NCBI RefSeq assembly: GCF_037975245.1
Contig: NC_092580.1
Coordinates: 31,242,001-31,306,000, forward strand
DNA: 64,000 nucleotides
Direction of reading: 5' to 3'
From: Apostichopus japonicus
Lineage: Eukaryota; Echinodermata; Holothuroidea; Aspidochirotida; Stichopodidae
The notes under the pieces were generated by a model. The model was not told the DNA's origin and did no database searches. It saw nothing but the letters and a program-made list of their open reading frames with translations. The position numbers and the translations under genes were made by a program. Shown piece by piece: positions 1 to 9,143 of the stretch; position 1 is the stretch's first letter; each line of letters begins with the position of its first letter.

Positions 1-302
1 TTTTATAATATTTTTTTTACTTAAGATTTGTGCATTTTTGACAACAATTTCAAACTCATAGCATGAAACTGAAAATAATAAAAACCAAGACGATATCTCA
101 GTGTCTTCCATGATGTCTGGATCTATAAAGGACATTCCCAGAAATCTTAGAACTTTCTCCCATAAATGAGAGATGTATATACCCGTCTCTTTTTCATTTT
201 ACTATGGTGAGTAATTATTGAAGTGCAGCATTTAAAGCATGGAATGAAAACTCAAACGGAATCACATGATCACTATACAGCTGTGAAAAGAAATCTTTTT
301 TG

Positions 303-308
303 TTTATT
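303..308 (-). terminator. Candidate polyadenylation signal AATAAA
   Basis: The plus-strand bases TTTATT give AATAAA on the gene strand. A T/G-richer stretch (TGTATAGTGATCATGTG) follows within about 60 nt, as expected for a cleavage region. It matters only if the short terminal exon at 394-402 is used. AT-rich DNA contains this hexamer often by chance. Confidence 0.3.
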
Positions 309-393
309 ATAAAGAATATCACTTTTAACACCAAAAAAAAGAAGACTAATTAATGATGCAATAAGTACGTCAGCAACTCCCTCTGTCCCACCT

Positions 394-402
394 TCAGGCG
401 GC
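394..402 (-). CDS. ATP2B: Candidate short terminal PMCA exon ending in Ala-Ala-stop
   Basis: After the E14 donor, an 80-nt stretch (403-482) has the marks of a small intron: a GTTAGT donor, a C/T-rich body, a CTGATC branch-point candidate about 30 nt before the end, and a TATTTCTTTTGCAG acceptor. Joined in phase 0, the next bases read GCC GCC TGA, so the pump would end LQQQ-AA-stop with only half of the calmodulin-binding region and no PDZ tail. An AATAAA signal lies about 86 nt downstream. This may be an alternative 3' end, with the full tail encoded left of the window. All other introns of the gene in the window are at least 389 nt, which is a reason for caution. Confidence 0.35.
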   Translation of the reverse strand, partial: AA

Positions 403-482
403 CTGCAAAAGAAATATATGATATTAAGAGATCAGCTTTTGGGGTATTTGAGAGAGGGGGGGGGGGAGGAGTGGGGACTAAC

Positions 483-770
483 CTGTTGTTGCAATCGAGT
501 CAAACCTCTCATCCATAGAATCTGAGCCCTCTTCCTCTCTGCTCGGACATCTGGCTGATCCGGCTCAAACTCTGCGACGTTCGGCAGCTGTTCGTTGGCT
601 TTCGTGCTACCCCAGCTACAGATGGGAGGGAGTATCCACTTTGTGGGAATGGTGGTGATGACCTGGTGCCAGAGCAGGACCCCTATACCAAAGAAGAGAC
701 ACCAGAGCCACTCGCTGAGGCTCAGACCGGTAGAACTGAAGACGATGCTGCCAAATTCCACTAAAATAAT
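483..770 (-). CDS. ATP2B: PMCA exon E14: TM10 and proximal C-terminal tail
   Basis: This exon covers residues 866-961. IILVEFGSIVFSSTGLSLSE leads into TM10 (WLWCLFFGIGVLLWHQVI) and TTIPTKW. An acidic, mostly cytosolic segment follows (ANEQLPNVAEFEPDQPD). The exon closes with RAERKRAQILWMRGLTRLQQ plus Q, which matches the first half of the PMCA calmodulin-binding region. The acceptor is AAACTGCAG before ATTATT and the donor is CAACAG followed by GTTAGT, phase 0, the same boundary as vertebrate splice site C. The tail after TM10 begins with an unusual PPICSW segment. Confidence 0.96.
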
Positions 771-1504
771 CTGCAGTTTTGTAGGGGGGAAATAAAAGAG
801 ATCAAATTTGAGACAAACCGTCTGTTAACAGACCGATCATCCGTTAAGACGTGGACGGACGTGACGTAGCGATGGGGCCACACTAATTTGATCTTAGTGA
901 GAAGCAACAACGAGTGACTATATTTACATCAAGAGAAGCAGCACGTTAAAAATGTGGGTATTTTATGCGAGGTGGAAATGAAAACAGGGTTTTCAAACTT
1001 TCATGAAAGAGTGTAACTTTTTTTTCTTATTTATATCATAGAAACAATAGTATCAATTGGTTAAAAATAATAGTGTAACCAGAAGCACAGAGGGAGTACT
1101 TGGGAGGGGTTGGGGGGGGGAGGAGAATAAGTTTAACAGTCATGTGGTTAAACATAAGCCACTACTACTTTTGTCCCTTCTTTACTTCAAAAACATAGTG
1201 ATCTTTGAGGTTAACTGAAAACTTTGATCCAACAGTCTACGGATATATTCCACTTCACAAATCAAAGAGGCAACATTGACGATCTCTGTAGCATACCATA
1301 AAACAGAACTAAATCATGGTGGGCATTATCTGATCTTCTCATTTTTCATCACTGACATAACCATTATAGTATGGTGACAATAATTCTCTAACACACTTGT
1401 TCCGATATTAAGTTTTCCTTGTTAAGAAAATGAATCCCACTTTTTTGCCATCGACAAGTTTACTACGATTTTAAACAAATGGCTAGTATAACAAAGCTGC
1501 CTAC
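771..1504 (-). other. ATP2B: Intron E13-E14 (734 bp)
   Basis: GT-AG intron with a GTAGGC donor and a CTGCAG acceptor. It holds a short G-run near 1110-1120 and otherwise ordinary AT-rich sequence. I see no exon, repeat array or RNA gene. Confidence 0.9.
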
Positions 1505-1716
1505 CTGAGCGATGAAAGTCCCTATGACGACGGCTAAGAAAATTGCGTTTTTACTAATTCCGGTGAAAACGTTCCGTTCGCCGTGGACCTTCCTGGCGTT
1601 AATTTCGTTAAATAGTTGCATGAGTACAAATGTGTTGAATATTATAGTATAGTGAATGGTGGGCGGGCCCGATATCCCACCTTCGATACCGTCGTCTACG
1701 TCAAATAATTCAGGCC
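1505..1716 (-). CDS. ATP2B: PMCA exon E13: TM8 and TM9
   Basis: This exon covers residues 795-865. [20 protein letters not shown] is the TM7-TM8 extracellular loop. [20 protein letters not shown] is TM8, followed by the invariant [14 protein letters not shown] cytosolic turn. TM9 is [15 protein letters not shown]. The acceptor is CTTACAG before GGCCTG and the donor is GCTCAG followed by GTAGGC, phase 0. Length is 212 nt. The Glu/Asp-rich loop after TM7 is typical of PMCA (FDIDSG in vertebrates) and supports the subfamily call. Confidence 0.97.
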
Positions 1717-2581
1717 CTGTAAGGAGAACAAACATTTTGGTAACAGTTAATGGTCTTGTAATAACTATGTATGAGAATGCTCTATGGTAGTTAGTGGTGG
1801 CACCATAGAGGGGAAGGGAAGGGTGGAGATTTGGGTAGGTAAGACCAAAGAGAATATAAATGCCCAGTAAAACCCCTGTCTGACCAACTTACACCAAATT
1901 CTGTCAATTAAAAAAAAAAAAACATTCCAATACTGTGAAACACCTAAAGAATTCCTCATACATTTTTGATAAGAAAACTAAAACAATACATTTTACAAGT
2001 AGGGCCATTGGTAAGAAGCATAATGGGCAACAGCTGCTTCCCATCAGTCCTTCCCTTCAGTATTTTGAGAAGTAAGCAACTTTGGTTCACTTTGAACCTG
2101 GAAAATCCTTAGCAACTCTGAAAAGGTCAGGTTTCCATATGTCTTTCATAAGATTCAGTGACATGCACAGGATATCAAAGAGAAGGGGTGGTTGGGACAA
2201 ATTCCAAGTTTCTGCTGAGTGATTTCGGTAGCGGCATAAAACTTGTATGGACAGGCTGTAGACTGACGAAAGATGTTACAAATGCTGGTTGCAGCTGTGG
2301 GGTCAGCTGTGGGGTCCAGACCCCCCCATTAAGGGGGGGTCTAGGCAACCTTTCCAAAACAAAGAACAAGTTAAGATGACAAATGGTGCATTCTGAAGCA
2401 TAATTAGGCTAAAAATTAGGTCTAAAAGCAAGGTTTGTCCTAAAAATAATACTTTTGAATTTTGAAGAAATCCCCTGGCTGAACAGTTTTTGCCCCCCCC
2501 TGACTGATGGTGGAGTGATCATGATCCCACCACAGCACCCCCCCTTCCCCAGGGCATGATGGCTTATTAAAGATGGCTTAC
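1717..2581 (-). other. ATP2B: Intron E12-E13 (865 bp)
   Basis: GT-AG intron with a GTAAGC donor and a CTTACAG acceptor. It contains the GC hairpin at 2318-2342 and an imperfect palindrome around TGATCATGATC near 2515-2530. No coding signal of its own. Confidence 0.9.
2318..2342. repeat. Perfect GC-rich hairpin in intron E12-E13
   Basis: The sequence AGACCCCCCC, a 5-base loop ATTAA, and GGGGGGGTCT form a perfect 10-bp stem with a run of seven G-C pairs. A short direct repeat (CAGCTGTGGGGT, twice) sits just before it at about 2293-2316. It could fold in the transcript as readily as in DNA. Confidence 0.85.
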
Positions 2582-2795
2582 CTTTGAAGAGCATTACAAA
2601 GAGGACTATAATTTGATAGACTCCGTGTAAGAGTATGTTCTTCATCATCAGTCTGGATATAAGTGGCTTCGTCCTGCCGTACGGTTTCCTCATCAGCAGA
2701 GCAGGTGTAGGTGGCTCGGTGGCCAATGCCAGAGAGGCAAAGGTATCCATGATCAGGTTGACCCAAAGCATCTGGATAGCTCTTAGAGGACTGTC
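2582..2795 (-). CDS. ATP2B: PMCA exon E12: TM6 Ca2+ site and TM7
   Basis: This exon covers residues 724-795. [20 protein letters not shown] contains TM6 with the NLIMD signature (2745-2759), whose Asn and Asp bind the transported Ca2+. [20 protein letters not shown] and [17 protein letters not shown] form the TM6-TM7 loop. TM7 follows ([11 protein letters not shown]). The acceptor is ACCAACAG before GACAGT and the donor is TTCAAAG followed by GTAAGC, phase 1. Length is 214 nt. The intron just upstream has a long C-rich tract, then a candidate branch point TACTATGAC very close to the AG. Confidence 0.97.
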
Positions 2796-3236
2796 CTGTT
2801 GGTCATAGTAGGGGGGAGGGGGGGGGGAGGGGGAAAGAAAACAAAATTAGCACAAATCCATTCTTCAGTTTAGTTTTCTAGCAAACATTCTTCAAGACTG
2901 TGATATTAGTAAAGGTTGTGAAATTTTTGGGTGTTTTTTTTTGGGGGGGGGGGCAAAAAGTGTCCCTTTGTCCTAAAATAAACTCCCATCGTAATAAACT
3001 TCTCTATGGCAGAAGGAGAAGAAAAGTGGGGCAAATTTCACACTGCATTACTGCTGAGCTAATGCGATCTTGAGCATTTGAGTATTAAACTGTCTGTGTG
3101 GAATTTGAAGGAAATGGGGGGGATAGGGGGGAGAGGTCAGATACAAAGGTCATTTTAAATATGGGCAAGTATGTGGGAGGAGAGGGGGGAAGAGGCAGGA
3201 GGTATGTTATCAAGTCCTCTTTTTGTTTGCACTTAC
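2796..3236 (-). other. ATP2B: Intron E11-E12 (441 bp)
   Basis: GT-AG intron with a GTAAGT donor and a CAACAG acceptor. On the plus strand it has several long G-runs (about 2811-2834, 2941-2951, 3115-3130). These are C-runs on the gene strand; the first one serves as the polypyrimidine tract for E12. Nothing else seen. Confidence 0.9.
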
Positions 3237-3428
3237 ACTGACTAAGCATGCACCAAAGAAGGTGACTGTGATAGCTACTAAGTTCACTGTTAATTGAAAC
3301 TGAAGAAACTTGGCGATGCTGTCGTAGACGTTACGCCCCCACATCACAGCTTTGACGATACTGGTGAAGTTGTCGTCGGTGAGGATGATGTCGGAAGCCT
3401 CCTTAGCGACATCTGTTCCTGCGATACC
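3237..3428 (-). CDS. ATP2B: PMCA exon E11: hinge helix and TM5
   Basis: This exon covers residues 660-723. [20 protein letters not shown] and [20 protein letters not shown] are nearly invariant among animal PMCAs and form the stalk entering TM5. TM5 is about [20 protein letters not shown]. The acceptor is TGATGACAG before GGTATC and the donor is GTCAGT followed by GTAAGT. Length is 192 nt, phase 0-0. Joined to E12 the loop reads CLVS-DSPLRA. Most PMCAs have a Gln just before DSPL, so this short extracellular loop is locally altered. Confidence 0.97.
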
Positions 3429-4257
3429 CTGTCATCACAAACAAGAGAGAATTGACTTGCTGGGAGACAATTAGAGTTAGATGACAATTTTACTGGCTCC
3501 AATAACTTATCAACTCAGGGTGGGTGGGTGGGTTCCTTGGGTGGGTGACTGGCTCGGCAGAATGTAACAGAGAAAATATCCTTTTCACTTTACCAAGACC
3601 AATGTGAGCCGAAAAGTGTGGGTTTTGTTTTTCTGAGATGTCGAGTAATTGTTTGGCATTTGATCGATATCAAACACTTTATGGTAACATAAAGGCAAAT
3701 AACTGATTTGTAAGCAAGGCCTTATGTAGTGAGGTAGCCTTAGATCATTGTTTCAGGGTTCTTGGGGATGAGAGTTGGGACTCCAGGGAAAGCAAAGGGT
3801 GCAAAAGAGGAGAAGGTTAAGACGCACTGCCTCAGATAGTGAAGGAGTCTGTCCACCAAAGTCAAATATGGCTAAGATTGTATGGAATAGAAATAACCAC
3901 AGAACAGTAAATACACAACAAAAGAACAGAACAACAAGAAGGCTCTTCAACATGACATCACTATGTATACTTATCTCTTTCTCTACACTGAAAGGGACAA
4001 AGTGTGCACTGAGCAATCAAGAACTACCCTTATTCACTGACAAGTGACGCCATAGGATGAAATTTTTTTTTTTTTATATCTATCAAGCAGTTAACTAAAT
4101 GGAAAATATTGACAGCCAAAGAAAAAAAAAATTCTAAACCCAAAACAAATTTGATTCTTTGCACCTACAGGCTTTGAAATAGATGAAATAGACAGTTGCC
4201 AACAGAGTAAAAAAAAACATTAAAAAAAATAAATAAATAAAAAAAATATATATATAT

Positions 4258-4353
<96 letters not shown>

Positions 4354-4420
4354 ATCATGGACAAAATGAAAATTTAGTGAATCAAAGAGTAACATGAAAG
4401 AAGAGATAAAGGGTTCTGAC
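3429..4420 (-). other. ATP2B: Intron E10-E11 (992 bp)
   Basis: GT-AG intron with a GTCAGA donor and a GACAG acceptor. It carries the (TA)n array at 4246-4350. The open frames here are uninformative and match no family I know. Confidence 0.9.
4246..4350. repeat. (TA)n microsatellite
   Basis: About 105 bases of almost pure TA, interrupted by one GA and one TTT step, preceded by A-rich sequence. It lies inside intron E10-E11. Likely length-variable; it explains the Tyr-Ile repeat reading frame there. Confidence 0.95.
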
Positions 4421-4615
4421 CATAGCGAAGCCAACGTCAGCTTTCTTGAGGGCAGGAGCATCATTTGTGCCATCTCCAGTCACAGCTACTACCTCCTGAT
4501 GCGTAGAGAGCTTGCTGTCGATGATACCTTTGACTAGCGTATGTTTATCTGTGGGGGATGACCTCGCCAAAACTCTCAAGTTAGGCCAGACTTTATCCAG
4601 CAGTTCCTGTTGAAT
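4421..4615 (-). CDS. ATP2B: PMCA exon E10: GDGTND Mg2+-binding loop
   Basis: This exon covers residues 595-659. [20 protein letters not shown] continues to [11 protein letters not shown], then [20 protein letters not shown], ending at GFAM. GDGTND (4460-4477) coordinates the catalytic Mg2+. The next residue is Ala (codon at 4457-4459), whereas PMCAs as a family have Gly there. The acceptor is CCTCACAG before ATTCAA and the donor is GCTATG followed by GTCAGA. Length is 195 nt, phase 0-0. Skipping it would remove the Mg2+ site without shifting the frame. Confidence 0.97.
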
Positions 4616-5004
4616 CTGTGAGGTCAAGAAAATCCTGACATCAAAACTAGTAACTATGCATCTCGATCATCGTCACAAGTCTTTGGGAGTTAATCATTTT
4701 TTCGTTGCCATCGTTGCCATGGACATGTATATGCAAACATTCTATACCACAACCTTGGGGGGTGGTTCTTTCTCCCAACCTCAATGAAACCCTGTCCAAT
4801 CAATGATCACCTATTAAATACCCCCCTATTTATATGTTTTTCATTTCTTCCTTCATGCCTCCTCCCCTCTCCCCTCCCCAACGTACCCCACCTTGCCTAA
4901 ACATACACTCACAGCTGGACAGAAAATATTTCAGAAACAGAACGACGGGTTTAAAGAGATGCAGTCATAAGAATGAAATATCGTGTATAATGGAAAGGAC
5001 TTAC
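4616..5004 (-). other. ATP2B: Intron E9-E10 (389 bp)
   Basis: The shortest certain intron of the gene, with a GTAAGT donor and a CCTCACAG acceptor. I see nothing in it beyond ordinary intron sequence and a C-rich patch near 4860-4885. Confidence 0.9.
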
Positions 5005-5184
5005 TCTTCCACTTCTGTCTCGGATCCTTCTGTTGAACTCTCTGCCTTCGAGAACAAGAAAGCCTTCCTCTGGTTTAAGAATCCCGCACTTGGTCGCAAT
5101 CGACCTGGCTGTGTTCACGTTGTCTCCAGTGACCATACGCACTGTTATACCGGCCTGCTGGCACTGCAATATGGATGGTGGTAC
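5005..5184 (-). CDS. ATP2B: PMCA exon E9: P domain TGDN motif
   Basis: This exon covers residues 535-594. [20 protein letters not shown] continues to [15 protein letters not shown], with TGDN at 5119-5130, a conserved loop next to the phosphorylated Asp. The end is [18 protein letters not shown], the PMCA-type helical segment before the next P-domain strand. The acceptor is CATCAAAG before GTACCA and the donor is GGAAGA followed by GTAAGT, phase 0 at both ends. Length is 180 nt. Vertebrate PMCAs have KKC where this has LQC, a mild change. Confidence 0.96.
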
Positions 5185-5946
5185 CTTTGATGAGAAAAGA
5201 CAGACAAAGAAACAAAATTACAACCAGAAAACAGAATCAGTCTCAGGAAAACAAAATGCACAGATGGGAGCAAAAACAGAGAAAGTACGAAAACAGGAAA
5301 TCTGTTAATACATGGCCAGAAGACTTCTTTGCAGTTGTTGTTCACAGTTGATTTTTTATGCTGGGCTCATTTTCAAGAGCTATTTTCTCTCTACCTATAG
5401 CACAGACGACGCCATAAGCCTTGTTGCAGCACCATATTCTTTTAAGTATCATACTTTGTTTTGAAGCAAGATGTGACGATTATTGCCAACTTTATATATC
5501 CGTATATCAGATGCCCATATGAGTCGGTCCTCACACTTATAACAGTCCACGGAGTACACAGTGGATAATGAGACCTTTTGACAACTTCTTGCAGCCTCAA
5601 GATCCTCCAGTCCAGTGTACCTCCTTCCATATCATATGCGAACCATTAAATACACACAACAGCCCCTGCACCAATTTTGCCAACTGCTAACTTCACACAC
5701 ACACTTTACTATGCTCAGAACAGCCCATTGGTATCAATAGTAGGTGATAGAGAACACCTAAAGAATCACTTTACCATCAAAACTTTTTTTGTCCTAGGTA
5801 TTTCCCACCCCCTTTTAGATAAGAAGGCAGCTAAATTTAGCAAGCCGTGTTACATATGATGAAACACTTCAAACCCTAAAACAAAAGAGTTCATCGAGGC
5901 CAAGTAACACTGCTCTAGCAGTGGATAAGAGAGAGCATACTCATAC
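5185..5946 (-). other. ATP2B: Intron E8-E9 (762 bp)
   Basis: GT-AG intron with a GTATGA donor and an ATCAAAG acceptor. No repeats or coding signal recognised. Confidence 0.9.
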
Positions 5947-6181
5947 CTCGGGCCTGACTGGATCTTCGATACCGACGATGGCCAAACAGTTGAGGTTGCA
6001 GACTATGTTGTTCTCCTCCTCCCAATTGACTCTTTCGTCTGCTGGGATATCCCGATACGCCAGGCATAGCGTACGGAGGCCATGGGAGGCCATCGGCATG
6101 ATCACATCTTTAATCATGTTGTCCTTCTCGTCGAGACCGAATACCTTCGGCTTGCCGTCAGCACCGATGATGTGAGTACAC
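5947..6181 (-). CDS. ATP2B: PMCA exon E8: end of N domain and hinge into P domain
   Basis: This exon covers residues 456-534. CTHIIGADGKPKVFGLDEKD is followed by MASHGLRTLCLAYRDIPADE and an acidic loop. The exon ends with CLAIVGIEDPVRPE, the conserved hinge back into the phosphorylation domain. The acceptor is AAACCCAG before GTGTAC; its first base completes the Lys codon begun in E7. The donor is CCCGAG followed by GTATGA, phase 0. Length is 235 nt. The plus-strand reading of this exon is also open but has no family match. Confidence 0.96.
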
Positions 6182-6892
6182 CTGGGTTTTGAGATGTAAA
6201 GGGGATGTTAAAAAAGGTTGAATGAACGTAAGAATAGAGCTATACATCAATGAATTCGGATATGTGACACCCCTAAATCAATTGCAACTAATCAATGTGA
6301 GAATGAAGAGGTAGTAACCACACTTGCAACAAAATTCAACACCAACATGGGACAGTGAAGAAATTGTCCGCGTGAAACCGGTCACAGGCGTAAACGGATA
6401 TCATCGGCAAAAGGGGCAGGTTCCAAAATTAAGAGCAACAAGTTTTAGGAGCTTTGACCTTATAAGTCTACGCTTGAAGGAATGCCAACTGGAAGTCATC
6501 TTTAGGTGTGCACCGAAACACTTTCAATAGGTTCTTGCGAACGTGTGTAATTTTTCACTAACAAAAAACAAAAGTTTCATCTTCACAGATTTACTGAAAG
6601 GAAAGATTGGTTGGAAATAAGAAATGAGATGTCTAAATATCAGATAGTTGTCAGATACTTGGAGGCTATTTCGAATCTAGTGTATGTGTGTTTATATCGA
6701 TATATATCAATATATATATATATATATATATGTAGATATCTACATCTATTTATGTATGTAACATTTCTACAGAGTCAAAAGGAAGTTAGGTGGGTGGGTG
6801 TTATGGATGGGGGGGTTGGTCCTTGGTTGTGTCATGGTTAATGTTCTTTGCAATTCTTTGTTGACAGTATAGGTTCTGGTTGAGGTACTCAC
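6182..6892 (-). other. ATP2B: Intron E7-E8 (711 bp)
   Basis: GT-AG intron with a GTGAGT donor and an ACCCAG acceptor. It contains a short TA/TATC stretch at about 6693-6745. Nothing else recognised. Confidence 0.9.
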
Positions 6893-7134
6893 TTTTTCAT
6901 GACAATCTCTGAAGCACCTTTGGTGTACAACCTGTAGCCACCCTTCTCCAGTGGAACGACTGTGCTCATTGACTTCCTGGTAGAGTTAAAGGTAAAGACA
7001 ACTTTGTACTTCTCTACGGGCCACCTATCTCTGATGATTTGATATTCCTCTTTAAACTGGAGGGAGAGACCCAGCAGAGCACACTCTGTTTTGTTACCGA
7101 TCTGTCTTGGAAGACCGCCCTCTTGTTCTGGAGG
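6893..7134 (-). CDS. ATP2B: PMCA exon E7: nucleotide-binding domain with KGAS
   Basis: This exon covers residues 376-456. It contains [19 protein letters not shown] and [14 protein letters not shown], then the [14 protein letters not shown] strand pair, then [15 protein letters not shown] (6910-6921) holds the ATP-binding lysine, the residue labelled by FITC in related pumps. The acceptor is CACCTAG before CCTCCA. The donor is ATGAAAAA followed by GTGAGT, leaving two bases of a Lys codon that E8 finishes. Length is 242 nt. The region between [12 protein letters not shown] and the strand is slightly shorter than in vertebrate PMCA1. Confidence 0.96.
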
Positions 7135-7366
7135 CTAGGTGAGATGAAAGCCGAAAAAATATTACCAACCATACATCGGCAGATGCATGGGACGTTAACT
7201 GGGGGCTAGTATTGTTACCAGATGTCGACGAAGCACTAGACAAAGTGCACAGTAGCCCTAACCACACTTTTCATTGCTGAAACACTGTATTAAAAGTAGG
7301 ATGTCGAGAAGTGAGAGGGTGGGGGAGGGGGTGGGGTTGCTTACAGCATCCGGCATCCAGTCTGCG

Positions 7367-7458
7367 TAGGTCCATGTCCAAGTCTGCGGGTCCAAGTCTG
7401 CGGGTCCAAGTCTGCGGGTCCAAGTCTGCGGGTCCAAGTAGGTCCAAGTCTGCGGCAT
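7367..7458. repeat. 14-bp minisatellite
   Basis: The unit GTCCAAGTCTGCGG occurs about five times in tandem, four of them perfect, with a partial unit (GTCCAAGTAG) inside the array and diverged edges (GTCCATGTCC, CATCCAGTC). It is clearly more GC-rich than its surroundings. Confidence 0.9.
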
Positions 7459-7581
7459 CCAGTCTTGTGCTCTGCGGTTTCACACAGCAGGAACTACAGT
7501 TCTGTTGACATTAACCCTATTTTTTTTAAATTGATGGTCTCGCTGCAAGGGATTTTGTAGTTGGTTCAGCTTTCTTTTCGA

Positions 7582-7658
7582 CACTGTACCTAAGCAGATT
7601 GTATAGCAGTGCATTTGCATTGTGCCTAAGCAGACTGTACAGGGGTGCATTTTTTGGG
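7582..7658. repeat. Diverged 38-39 bp tandem duplication
   Basis: Two copies share the words CTAAGCAGA, TTGTA/CTGTA and GTGCATTT in the same order. The second copy runs into a G-run. Low-level local duplication inside intron E6-E7. Confidence 0.6.
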
Positions 7659-8829
7659 GGGTAGGGGGTGGGTAATCTTTTATAAATACAACAGTATGTT
7701 ATGTTTGGGATAAGGGGAGTTTAAAGGATCATTTAGTGACTCTTTCAAATCCATCTCTATCCATCACACATGAAATAGGATTTATACAAAGCATTTCTTT
7801 TAGTACCGGGTAGGGAAAACTTGTGAAAATGTTTCAGGCCACATTGAAATCGTGTGCCCAGTCCGAGAGTCTCAGCATTATTCGTGGATGTACTTACTCC
7901 CATAACCACGGTCAAAAAAAATAGTTACATTATCTGCGAAAGAAAAGTTCTACATCCACAATGTCCATCTATTGTGTTGATTATTTCATCACAACTAGTC
8001 ACTGGACAAGTGTTCTATTGTTCTTGGAGTGGTTCACAGATGGATCTGGATTGAACCCAGTACCCAACATCATGTTGAATACCTCTTATTGATACTACTA
8101 ACACATATGGAAGGAAACATCAGGATACAAGACTAAAGGTATAACATACATTGCACCCACATACCTCCATCCATCCCGGACTCCCCTCCTCCCCCCCCCC
8201 CCCGGCTCCCCTCCTCACTCCTCCTAACTTTAACTCATCCTAAGGTCAAGGCCACACTACTTACTTCTGATTGTTAATTTCCATAGTTTTCTTTTCTAAG
8301 TCAAGCATTAAACACCTTACAAACATCACGAAATTGATCACATTGTAATTTAATACCGCCTGTAGTGCAGCAATAGCAACACGCGATCTATTCAACCAAC
8401 TGAGAAATTAAAATACTTTTATGTTTTTTTATATTATAGAGTTATGCACTCTTTTTTAATGCCAAGGACAAGCAACGTTACCTCTCTATTAGTAACTACT
8501 TCTCCCGGGAGATAGAGCAAGCCTCTGACGGCTGCCACACCAAGTATGGAAGAGGGAATGAAATGAGTTTTAGTCGTCGCTATGTTAAAGTCATTAAATA
8601 TTACATGTCATCTGAACATGCCAATCGTCTAAAGAGAATAACATGATGATGCTTTTAACCACTAAACCAGAGATGAGTCAAATTACAGTAGGTGCATTAA
8701 AATTGCTTTAATTTGAACCAAATTGATTTCTTGGGGAAATTATATAACACTCTACTAGCAAAATCTGACCTCTAGCAGCTGGATAATAAGATATTAGAAG
8801 AAAAGAGATATGTCTGAAATGTTTACTCT

Positions 8830-9143
8830 GAGGAGGAGGAGGAGGAGGAGGAGGAGGAGGAGGAGGAGGAGGAGGAGGAGGAGGAGGAGGAGGAGGAGGA
8901 GGAGGAGGAGGAGAAGGAGGAGAAGGAGGAGAAGGAGGAGGAGGAGAAGGAGGAGAAGGAGGAGAAGGAGGAGAAGGAGGAGAAGGAGGAGAAGGAGGAG
9001 AAGGAGGAGAAGGAGGAGAAGGAGGAGAAGGAGGAGAAGGAGGAGAAGAAGGAGAAGAAGGAAGAAGCAGGAGAAGAAAAAAGGAGAGGAGAAGAAAGGA
9101 AAAGGAGAAAGGAGGAGGGAGAGGAGGAGAAAGGAAGAGGAAG
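8830..9143. repeat. Long pure-purine (GGA)n / (GGAGGAGAA)n tract
   Basis: The plus strand has 238 consecutive purines (8830-9067), followed after one C by about 75 more. The left part is a (GGA)n triplet array to about 8912. The middle is a nonamer array of GGAGGAGAA type to about 9050, then it decays to mixed A/G. On the gene strand it is a polypyrimidine run of CTC/CTT. Such mirror-symmetric purine tracts can form intramolecular triplex DNA. The poly-Arg, poly-Pro and poly-Ser frames through it are artefacts of the repeat. Confidence 0.97.

Larger units (their letters stand above)
1..482. other. Sequence downstream of E14
   Basis: Besides the candidate short exon and poly(A) signal, this stretch shows only AT-rich sequence. 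A G-run at about 459-469 is a C-run on the gene strand just after the E14 donor. No continuation of the calmodulin-binding region or PDZ tail is visible here. Confidence 0.7.

Noticed and set aside
432-482. Read-through of E14 into VSPHSSPPPS and a stop
   Set aside because: It crosses a good GTTAGT donor at the conserved family exon boundary and matches no PMCA tail; intron retention is possible but unsupported.
3775-4047. 90-codon plus-strand open frame in intron E10-E11
   Set aside because: Lies within a verified intron, overlaps another frame on the other strand, and shows no known motif.
8030-8070. tRNA B-box-like GGTTCAATCC on the minus strand
   Set aside because: A T-arm of only four pairs could be drawn and no A box or cloverleaf was found at the right distance.
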